Shown here in pieces: positions 44,864 to 51,530 of a stretch of 64,000 bases of DNA (within the stretch, counting starts at the first letter, position 1; each line of letters begins with the position of its first letter). Position numbers and translations under genes: made by a program. Below the pieces are notes generated by a model. That model saw nothing but the letters and a program-made list of their open reading frames with translations. It was not told the origin of the DNA and searched no databases. The DNA is taken from the NCBI GenBank assembly GCA_003635195.1, contig PYIY01000201.1:1-64000 (forward strand), given 5' to 3'. This stretch comes from Candidatus Poribacteria bacterium (GTDB lineage: Bacteria > Poribacteria > WGA-4E > WGA-3G).

Positions 44864-46231
44864 ATGACAGACACAAAAGTTCAGGCAGTCTCATGGAATA
44901 TCACCCGATTGTGTAACCTGAAATGTACACACTGCTACCTCCCCGCAGGATTCGTAGACACAAACGAGTTAGGGAACGGAAACTTTCAACTATCTGATAT
45001 TCAAAGTTCTACGGAATACTCACGAGATGCGGAATTAAGCCAATCCCAATGCTTTCGGGTCATCGATGAGATCGCCGAAATCAACCCGCACATCCTCCTC
45101 ATTCTCACTGGTGGTGAACCGTTATTACGCCCGGATATCTTGGAGATATCGAAGTATGCCTCCGATACCGGGTTTCTTGTTGTCATGGGCACAAACGGTG
45201 TGCTGCTCAACGACGCAGTGGTCGAGGAGATGCAACAGCACGGGGTCACCGGTGCAGGCGTGAGTCTTGACGCTATTCAACCTACAGATCATGATAAATT
45301 TCGGGGTATGGAGGGCGCGTGGAAAGCGACAATGAATGGCGTTGAGGCACTCAAACGCGCACAGATGGATTTTCTCGTTCAGACCTCCGTAACGCAGTGG
45401 AATTATGACGAAATTCCAAAGATTGTGGAGTTCGCGTATCAACTCGGTGCAAAGGTACTAAATCTCTATTTTCTCGTCCGAACCGGTAGGGGCAAGACGG
45501 TGATGGACCTTACGCCTGCACAATACGAGAAGATGCTTGAGACGATGTTCGAGCTGCAAGCAGCCTATACCGGGAAGATGCTCATCGCTGCGAAATGCGC
45601 CCCGCACTATAAGCGCGTTATCTATGGGCAACAGTCCGACTCCGCCTTTCTCCAAGGTTATCCGAGCGGTACATGTCCGTGTGGCATTTACTACTGTCGC
45701 ATCACGCCTGAGGGTGAACTGACTCCCTGTCCGTATCTACCTGTTAGCGTTGGAAACCTCAAAGACGAAAGTTTCGTTAAACTCTGGAACGAATCGAAGA
45801 CTTTTCAGGACTTACGGAACCGGAATCTGCTTGAAGGAAAATGTGGTGCGTGTGAATTTAGGGAGGTATGCGGCGGTTGTAGGGCACGGGCATACGCCAC
45901 GACTGGTAACTACCTCGCCGAAGATGCGTCATGCGAATATCAACCGGGGTCATCCTCTACCACTGCGGATGGAGAGCAAGACAGCCCGGCACCTGTTCAA
46001 ATTGAGAAAAAGATTGCTTTTGCAACAGAAACCGATTACGATCTACAGTGGACGGCAGCAGCCGAAAAGCGGTTGAAGCGCGTGCCGTCGTTTGCGCGTG
46101 GTATGGTCGTTAAAAGCGTCGAGAAATATGCCCGTGAACACGGCTACCGAGAGGTTACCCCCGAATTGATGCAAGCTGTCAAGAAACGGTTTGATGAAAC
46201 TGGCATCCCATCTTTCAGACCAAAGCGCTAA
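44864..46231 (+). CDS. Radical SAM protein with SPASM and C-terminal PCP_red domain
   Basis: 455 residues. The radical SAM cluster C-x3-C-x2-C is CNLKCTHC near residue 18-25, and LTGGEPLLRPD follows. A SPASM-type region (about residues 300-350) has CPCGIYYC, CPYLP and GKCGACEFREVCGGCRARA, as in NirJ/AhbC/AhbD-type heme-modifying enzymes. The last 50 residues (LKRVPSFARGMVVKSVEKYA) match the PCP_red domain of protochlorophyllide reductase-like proteins. A role in tetrapyrrole or heme side-chain modification is likely but inferred. The small gene at 47871 carries a similar C-terminal domain. Confidence 0.85.
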   Translation: MTDTKVQAVSWNITRLCNLKCTHCYLPAGFVDTNELGNGNFQLSDIQSSTEYSRDAELSQSQCFRVIDEIAEINPHILLILTGGEPLLRPDILEISKYASDTGFLVVMGTNGVLLNDAVVEEMQQHGVTGAGVSLDAIQPTDHDKFRGMEGAWKATMNGVEALKRAQMDFLVQTSVTQWNYDEIPKIVEFAYQLGAKVLNLYFLVRTGRGKTVMDLTPAQYEKMLETMFELQAAYTGKMLIAAKCAPHYKRVIYGQQSDSAFLQGYPSGTCPCGIYYCRITPEGELTPCPYLPVSVGNLKDESFVKLWNESKTFQDLRNRNLLEGKCGACEFREVCGGCRARAYATTGNYLAEDASCEYQPGSSSTTADGEQDSPAPVQIEKKIAFATETDYDLQWTAAAEKRLKRVPSFARGMVVKSVEKYAREHGYREVTPELMQAVKKRFDETGIPSFRPKR

Positions 46232-46235
46232 TGCA

Positions 46236-46265
46236 AAGTAGTAGGCACGCGCCGTTGTGCCGTAG
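46236..46265. repeat. AGTAGGC hairpin repeat, copy 2
   Basis: GGCAC at 46244-46248 pairs with GTGCC at 46257-46261. It sits between the radical SAM and dioxygenase genes. Confidence 0.65.
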
Positions 46266-46288
46266 CAATAACCGCATAGGAAATTTGT

Positions 46289-47014
46289 ATGCTAACCCCG
46301 GAACAGATAACATTTTTTCAGGAACACGGATACCTGATTCTTAAAGATCTCATCGATTCGGAGATAATTGACGGGTGGCGAACACAGGTATGGGAACATT
46401 TTGGCTCCAGTTTTGAAACGCCAGAGACGTGGCCCAACGACTATGAGATTCAAGGTTTCACCTTCTCGCCGTTATTTGGGCATCTGCCTGTGATGCAAGA
46501 GATTATTGAGCAGCTCGGCGGCGGACAATTTTTCACAGGCGGTGGCGGCTCACCAATTATCAAATGGCCCAAGCCTGAAGAAGCCTGGTCAATCCCGAAG
46601 GCAGGACACATTGATGCGTATGGTGCGGTTGCTGGTTGGAGCCCTTTTATGATAGGCGCAACAACCTACCTTTATGACGCTGAACCCAAGGGCGGTGCTT
46701 TCGTCTTTTGGCCCCGAAGTCACCAGTCAACGCACAAGTACTTCCTCCAATATCCAGAGCAGATCGATGGCAGTTTCTACGATATCGAAGGTTGGGATTG
46801 GCACGTACTCTCGGATTTATCGCCAGAGGGACCCCGCGAATTTATTGGGGCTGCGGGTGATGTTGTCCTGTGGCACGCGTTCCTCTGCCACACCGGATCG
46901 GAAAATGTGAGAGGCGTTCCCCGTTTTGGTCTCTTTACGCGCTACGCCCACAAACAGCAGGAGGAGATCAAATACGAAATTCCAGAGGATCTCTGGAAAT
47001 ATTGGGCAATTTAA
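46289..47014 (+). CDS. Phytanoyl-CoA dioxygenase-family protein, copy 1
   Basis: 241 residues. The non-heme iron motif is His107-x-Asp109 (AGHIDAYG) with a distal His201 (LCHTGS); Arg212 or Arg218 (PRFGLFTRY) would bind 2-oxoglutarate. The protein therefore looks catalytically competent and would hydroxylate an unknown substrate. It is about 75 percent similar by eye to the next gene, a tandem duplicate. Its opening FFQEHGYLILKDLI is characteristic of the family. Confidence 0.88.
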   Translation: MLTPEQITFFQEHGYLILKDLIDSEIIDGWRTQVWEHFGSSFETPETWPNDYEIQGFTFSPLFGHLPVMQEIIEQLGGGQFFTGGGGSPIIKWPKPEEAWSIPKAGHIDAYGAVAGWSPFMIGATTYLYDAEPKGGAFVFWPRSHQSTHKYFLQYPEQIDGSFYDIEGWDWHVLSDLSPEGPREFIGAAGDVVLWHAFLCHTGSENVRGVPRFGLFTRYAHKQQEEIKYEIPEDLWKYWAI

Positions 47015-47054
47015 GAAAGGTTTTATCAGCCCTTTACCGATAGAGGTAACTTGT

Positions 47055-47774
47055 ATGCTAACAACAGAACAGATTGCATTCTTTCAGGAACACGGATACC
47101 TTATCCTTGAAAATTTTATTGATTCGGAGATAATTGACGGATGGCGGGAACAGATCTGGAAGCATTTTAATTCCAGCTTGGAAACACAAGAGACATGGCC
47201 CAACGACTATGTCGTCCAAAACTTCAGTTTTTCGCCACTCTTCGGACAGCTGCCTGTGATGCAAGAGATAACTCAACAACTCGGTGGTGGACAATTCGCA
47301 GGGGGTGGCGGTTCACCGCTTGTCAAATGGCCCAACCCAGAAGAAGAATGGGCAATGCCCGGCAGCGGACATATTGATGCTTATGGTCCCGGCGGTTGGA
47401 GCCCCTTTATGTTGGGGGCAACAACCTATCTCTACGATGTCGAACCCAGTGGCGGCGCGTTTGTCTTTTGGCCCCAAAGCCATCATTCAACACATAAATA
47501 TTTCCTTCAACATCCAGAGCAGATTGATGGTAGTTTCTACGATATTGAGGATTGGGGATGGCATGTGCTCTCGGATTTATCACCGGAAGGCCCTCGCGAG
47601 TTTGTTGGTGCTGCGGGGGATGTTGTGTTGTGGCACGCGTTTCTGTGCCATACTGGATCAGCGAATATAAGAGACATTCCGCGTTTTGGGATCTTTGCAC
47701 GCTACTCCCACCAAAAGCGGGAGGAGATTAAATACGAAATTCCAGATGACCTTTGGAAATATTGGGCAATTTAG
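47055..47774 (+). CDS. Phytanoyl-CoA dioxygenase-family protein, copy 2
   Basis: 239 residues from ATG 47055, which aligns exactly with the start of copy 1; the longer frame from 46926 is a read-through of the first gene's end in another frame. The same HID and CHTG iron ligands are retained. It differs from copy 1 mainly by short substitutions and two small deletions. The pair probably arose by local duplication and may act on related substrates. Confidence 0.88.
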   Translation: MLTTEQIAFFQEHGYLILENFIDSEIIDGWREQIWKHFNSSLETQETWPNDYVVQNFSFSPLFGQLPVMQEITQQLGGGQFAGGGGSPLVKWPNPEEEWAMPGSGHIDAYGPGGWSPFMLGATTYLYDVEPSGGAFVFWPQSHHSTHKYFLQHPEQIDGSFYDIEDWGWHVLSDLSPEGPREFVGAAGDVVLWHAFLCHTGSANIRDIPRFGIFARYSHQKREEIKYEIPDDLWKYWAI

Positions 47775-47836
47775 TTTTTTAAATATTGGGTTTCTGCTCC
47801 GATTGAAAAGGCACGCCAAATCACAAACTCACTCGT

Positions 47837-47860
47837 CCGAACCGCAAGGAGAGTTAAAAA
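47837..47860 (+). repeat. Dispersed leader sequence, copy 2
   Basis: CGAACCGCAAGGAGAGTTAA followed by AAA, just before AGGAG and the ATG at 47871. Related to copies at 36067, 49533 and 49627. Confidence 0.65.
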
Positions 47861-47870
47861 AGGAGAAGAT

Positions 47871-48284
47871 ATGAAGAAACAAAATAGTGCACAAGAACGG
47901 ATTACCGATGTAGAAGAACGATTGACGCGTGTCGAAAATCTGCTCGTCAGCATCAATGAGAAGTTGGACCAGCGTCCTGATCTTGGCGAGGTTAATACTG
48001 AGAAAGCGGAAGCGTTCAAGGAGTGGGTGACCGATTACGTCTCAATGCGGTTACAGCAACTCGTGCCGGAGACATGCGACCATCCTGATGAGATCGCACT
48101 TCAGGACGGCCCTTACCTTGACAACACCACGGTGCCTTGTACTGAGGAAGTCGAGCACCGGGTCAAGCGGATACCGATTCCGTTTGTCCGTGAGATGGTC
48201 GTCCAGCGTGTCGCTGAAAATGCACGGGAGGCAGGGATCGAACGCGTAGATATTGAGTTTTTCGAGAAAGCCGCTACATTTTGA
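47871..48284 (+). CDS. Coiled-coil protein with PCP_red-like domain
   Basis: 137 residues. Residues 8-35 form a coiled coil (ERLTRVENLLVSINEKL). The C-terminal part (about 95-137), with VKRIPIPFVREMVVQRVAEN, resembles the PCP_red domain at the end of the radical SAM protein at 44864. The middle has two cysteines (TCDH, PCTE). It could be a scaffold or partner of that enzyme; this is inferred from the shared domain and nearness. Confidence 0.65.
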   Translation: MKKQNSAQERITDVEERLTRVENLLVSINEKLDQRPDLGEVNTEKAEAFKEWVTDYVSMRLQQLVPETCDHPDEIALQDGPYLDNTTVPCTEEVEHRVKRIPIPFVREMVVQRVAENAREAGIERVDIEFFEKAATF

Positions 48285-48353
48285 CAATGTAAAGCCACAG
48301 AGGAGTTCCCTCTGCTTAATTTCGATTGGAAGGACTTCTTAAAGGCACCGCTA

Positions 48354-48500
48354 TAATAGTTATCAGTTATAAGTTCGGTTTTTCTACGAAAAACCTTTTG
48401 GTTAACAGTTAAAGAGGTTTTCTGTGGAAACCTTCACAGAGAATAGAACTGTTCCAAGAACCCTCTTAACTTATAACTTATAACTTATAACTTATAACCA
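48354..48500. repeat. TTATCAGT-family repeat (E4)
   Basis: Nearly identical to 54893-55033: AGTTATCAGTTATAAGTTCGG, the hairpin CGGTTTTTC-TAC-GAAAAACC, TTCTGTGG...CACAGAG, and several TTATAACTTATAACT units at the end. It finishes 6 bp before the ATG at 48507. Confidence 0.8.
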
Positions 48501-48506
48501 CTCACT

Positions 48507-48902
48507 ATGGACTGGGTTTTTAACACTTTCTCGGAATATCTTGAGAACGACTTCAAAAAGCGGATCGGTAATCCAAACCCTACCGTTGCTGATCTTTGGG
48601 AAGCCTTTCAGGTGCTCTTTCCTGCGACTTCAGCGCAGCTTCTTGTGCAGGAGCCAGTGGGTAATACAGTACGGTTTAAAGCACTCGCGTTCTATCATGC
48701 AGACGAAATGGGGCCTTTGATTGAAGCCCCATTAGAATATCTCAGACAGAATTTTGGGGGCGGCAAATTCAAAATCAACTTCTATCACGGCATGCAATTC
48801 ATCGCGACGATTAATTTCAAGCCAGAGGGACCTGAAATCTGGCGCGAACTGCCGGAACTCGAAGGAAATCCTACAATTGACGAAACTGTAAAAACTGTCT
48901 GA
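48507..48902 (+). CDS. Hypothetical protein after E4
   Basis: 131 residues. I recognise no domain. It has an alternating helix-strand pattern with VRFKALAFYHADEMGPLIEAP and a C-terminal acidic stretch, no membrane segment and no cysteine. No Shine-Dalgarno precedes the ATG; repeat E4 forms the leader. The similar size and codon use of neighbours suggest it is real, but its start could be slightly downstream. Confidence 0.6.
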   Translation: MDWVFNTFSEYLENDFKKRIGNPNPTVADLWEAFQVLFPATSAQLLVQEPVGNTVRFKALAFYHADEMGPLIEAPLEYLRQNFGGGKFKINFYHGMQFIATINFKPEGPEIWRELPELEGNPTIDETVKTV

Positions 48903-48935
48903 AACGGGTGAACGACTTACACGCCAAACACGGCG

Positions 48936-48968
48936 CGAAAAGGAGTAGGCACGCGGTATGTGCCCTAA
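48936..48968. repeat. AGTAGGC hairpin repeat, copy 3
   Basis: GGCAC at 48948-48952 pairs with GTGCC at 48960-48964, in the gap before the zinc-HEAT gene. Confidence 0.65.
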
Positions 48969-48977
48969 TCAAAGACA

Positions 48978-49418
48978 ATGGATGTGAATCAACAACAGGA
49001 ATTTGGGGAATGCCCCTCGTGTGCAAATACGAACCTCCGACGGTTAGATGGAAATTCATGGTTCTGCTTGGATTGTGACTGGGATAACCTTACTATTATT
49101 CCGAAAGGCAACGACGAACTCCTCACTTCCCTCCGGCACGGAGATGTCCATTCGCGGCGGATCGCCGCACAAGCGTTGATTAATATCGGTGATGCTGATC
49201 GACATCTCGCCTCCATAATGGATTCAAACGCGCTCCTCGAAGCGTTAGATGACGAAGATGCCGATGTGCGTTACTTCGTCGCCGTCGCGCTCGGTAAACT
49301 GGAAGCCCGTCTGAGCCTCGGCAAACTCAAGCAGCTTGCCCGAGATGATGCCTCCGCACTCGTGCGCGAAGGTGCTAAAACAGCAGTTGAACAAATAGAA
49401 TCACGTCAGTTACCTTAG
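48978..49418 (+). CDS. Zinc-ribbon/HEAT-repeat protein
   Basis: 146 residues. The N-terminus has a zinc ribbon (CPSC...CLDC, about residues 12-34). Then two to three HEAT-like helical pairs follow (LTSLRHGDVHSRRIAAQALI, LEALDDEDADVRYFVAVALG). It resembles the HEAT-repeat protein at 22558, but with the domains in the opposite order. Likely a protein- or nucleic-acid-binding scaffold of unknown role. Confidence 0.7.
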   Translation: MDVNQQQEFGECPSCANTNLRRLDGNSWFCLDCDWDNLTIIPKGNDELLTSLRHGDVHSRRIAAQALINIGDADRHLASIMDSNALLEALDDEDADVRYFVAVALGKLEARLSLGKLKQLARDDASALVREGAKTAVEQIESRQLP

Positions 49419-49500
49419 GGACTGTCAGCCATCGGTTTCCATCGGAAACCGTTAGCCTTTGAGCACAGCATGTAAATTGAAGCAACGTGCCGGGAAACCG

Positions 49501-49656
49501 CATATACGGAGCAGATCGTTATTGACACAACCCACCTAAACGAACCGAAGGAAAATTAAAGATATGGAAGCGCAACCAACGGGCGCGCTGGATATACGGA
49601 GCGGATCGTTTTAATACAACCTACCTGACCGAACCGCAAGGAAAATTAAAAAATAT
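49501..49656 (+). repeat. Tandem duplication of a 90-bp leader region
   Basis: 49501-49566 and 49591-49656 are near copies, each with ATATACGGAGC-GATCGTT, then GAACCG...AAGGAAAATTAAA and ATATGGA. The second copy is the leader of the Gfo/Idh/MocA gene at 49655. The first carries its own ATG (49564), which would give only 16 codons. The gap 49419-49654 holds no other gene. Confidence 0.75.
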
Positions 49657-50719
49657 GGAGAAAGTTCGACTGGGTTATATCGGGTGTGGATTCATGGCGC
49701 AGAAGGTCCATATCCCAAATTTTATGAGCGTCCCCGACTGCGAACTCATTGGGCTTGCCGAGATGCGTTCCGAACTCGGAAAAGCAGTCCAAAGTCGTTT
49801 CGGTATCCCTCAACTTTACCGCGACCACAGTGAACTCGCCCAAAACGCCGACATTGAAGCGGTAGCAGTATCCGCTGACTTCGCCTTACAAGGTGAAATC
49901 GCCAAAGACCTCCTTTTGGCAGGTAAACACGTCTTCATGGAAAAACCGATGGCTGTTTCCACAGAACAAGCGGAGGCTATCGTAGCAGCATCGCAGGCGT
50001 CTGGCAAAAAGTTGATGGTAGGCTACATGAAACGCTACGATGCCGGAAACGAGATTGTCAAGGCGAAGGTAGCACAATTCCGAGAAACAGGTGAACTCGG
50101 ACGTTTGACTTATGCCAGAAATCACGGCTTCGGCGGGGATTGGGTTTGTAATCTTGATACTCACATGGATGGCACTAATGAACCAAAACCGAGCGCGCCT
50201 GTCAAAACCCCAGAATGGATACCTGAACAGTACCGAGGCTCCTATTTGGGATACCTCCAGCAGTATACGCACAATATCAATCTGATGCGCTGGTTCCTTG
50301 ATGCGGGTGACAACGTCACTGTCAAAGCCGTCGATTTAGATGCGAACGGATATTCCGGGATCGTCATCTTTGATATGGATGGCATTCGTGTAACACTGGA
50401 AACAGGCCATGTTTCGCACTACCGCTGGGACGAACATAGCCAATTCTATTTTGAGAACGGCTGGGTTCACACGTGGGCACCACCGTTGCTTTTAAAGAAC
50501 ACACCCGCAGAGGTTGAAATCTATCGCGCTGGTGAAGAACAGGAAATCACGCGCCCGATCCCGATACCGAGTTGGACCTGGGCATATCACAGAGAAGCGG
50601 AATACTTTGTCGCCAATGTCCGTAACGATGAACCCTTCCGTTCTTCGGCCGAGGATACGCTCACGGATGTTCGACTTTTTGAGGATATCTACCGGATCTT
50701 CATTGAGCAGCAGGGATAG
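49655..50719 (+). CDS. Gfo/Idh/MocA-family oxidoreductase, second member
   Basis: 354 residues. The N-terminal NAD(P)-binding motif is LGYIGCGFMAQKVHIP, and MEKPMAVSTEQAEAI carries the family's Lys and Pro. The C-terminal domain has YTHNINLMRWFLD with a likely catalytic His. It is more divergent from the gene at 42239 than expected for a recent duplication. The ribosome site AAGGA is in the repeat-derived leader. Substrate unknown. Confidence 0.87.
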   Translation: MEKVRLGYIGCGFMAQKVHIPNFMSVPDCELIGLAEMRSELGKAVQSRFGIPQLYRDHSELAQNADIEAVAVSADFALQGEIAKDLLLAGKHVFMEKPMAVSTEQAEAIVAASQASGKKLMVGYMKRYDAGNEIVKAKVAQFRETGELGRLTYARNHGFGGDWVCNLDTHMDGTNEPKPSAPVKTPEWIPEQYRGSYLGYLQQYTHNINLMRWFLDAGDNVTVKAVDLDANGYSGIVIFDMDGIRVTLETGHVSHYRWDEHSQFYFENGWVHTWAPPLLLKNTPAEVEIYRAGEEQEITRPIPIPSWTWAYHREAEYFVANVRNDEPFRSSAEDTLTDVRLFEDIYRIFIEQQG

Positions 50720-50752
50720 TTGTCAGTTGTCAGCAATCAACAATCGTATGCT

Positions 50753-50770
50753 ATTACGGACTTACGCAAA
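50753..50770 (+). repeat. Solo MITE-like terminal repeat
   Basis: ATTACGGACTTACGCAAAT resembles the ATAGGACTTACGCA end of the element at 57014 without the other end. Possibly a remnant. Confidence 0.45.
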
Positions 50771-50800
50771 TGCCTGTGTATGAGTGCTACTTTATTTCAT

Positions 50801-50829
50801 TTGAAATTGGGACTCGGATGTGCTATAAG
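50801..50829 (+). promoter_or_regulatory. Promoter of DUF433/DUF5615 module
   Basis: TTGAAA (50801-50806), 17 bp, TATAAG (50824-50829); the ATG 50862 is preceded by GGAGG. Confidence 0.6.
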
Positions 50830-50861
50830 TAAAATAGTTTTTTTATTTCGGAGGAATATAC

Positions 50862-51086
50862 ATGCCGATTCATTGGAGAGATCACATCGTTAGCACGCCG
50901 GATACATTACGCGGTAAACCGCGTATTAAAGGAACAAGAATTCCAGTAAGTCTTCTCCTTGGATACTTGGCAGCGGGTTATACTACAGATGAAATCATTG
51001 CTGAATTTCCTGATCTCAAAACGATGCAGATTCAAGCCTGTCTTGATTACGCCCGTGAATTAGCCGAATTTGAGGAAGTTGCTTAA
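50862..51086 (+). CDS. DUF433-family antitoxin
   Basis: 74 residues. The sequence TPDTLRGKPRIKGTRIPVSLLLGYLAAG is the hallmark of DUF433 helix-turn-helix proteins, which act as antitoxins to DUF5615 proteins. Its stop overlaps the start of the next gene (TAATG). Confidence 0.9.
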   Translation: MPIHWRDHIVSTPDTLRGKPRIKGTRIPVSLLLGYLAAGYTTDEIIAEFPDLKTMQIQACLDYARELAEFEEVA

Positions 51087-51454
51087 TGGGATTACGGTTT
51101 CTGGCAGATCAGTGCGTCCCCATTGTCGCTATCGAGACGCTTCGTGATGTCGGCTATGAGGTTTGGTATCTCAGAGATCTTCTTCCGATTGAATCACCAG
51201 ATAGGGTCGTCATCTCAAAGGCACAAGAGCTAAAATTAATTCTGATATCCATGAACGGTGATTTTGCCAACATATTCAACTATCCACCGGCTAACTATCA
51301 AGGCATTATAGCACTTCAGGTGAGAAACCACCCAGAAGTTTTAACACAGATTGTATCGCGCTTGAAAGATTATCTTTCAGTTAATCCTGACACGGAGCAC
51401 TACAGGGGTAAACTCTTTTTGGTAGAAGTCCATCGAATCCGAATTCGTCAATGA
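51086..51454 (+). CDS. DUF5615 PIN-like toxin
   Basis: 122 residues. LRFLADQCVP (conserved Asp8), the helix after GYEVWYLRD, and ILISMNGDF near the middle fit DUF5615 PIN-like proteins. It is presumably an RNase neutralised by the upstream DUF433 protein. Translation is coupled by a 1-bp overlap. Confidence 0.85.
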   Translation: MGLRFLADQCVPIVAIETLRDVGYEVWYLRDLLPIESPDRVVISKAQELKLILISMNGDFANIFNYPPANYQGIIALQVRNHPEVLTQIVSRLKDYLSVNPDTEHYRGKLFLVEVHRIRIRQ

Positions 51455-51530
51455 ATGAAATTAATACCAAATCGATTGGTCTAATGAAACACTGAATCAT
51501 CTGTACCAGCAAATTCCCTGTCCATACTGT

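Noticed and set aside
46926-47054. N-terminal extension of the second PhyH gene
   Set aside because: It reads through the end of copy 1 in a different frame; copy 1 starts at the position aligned to 47055.
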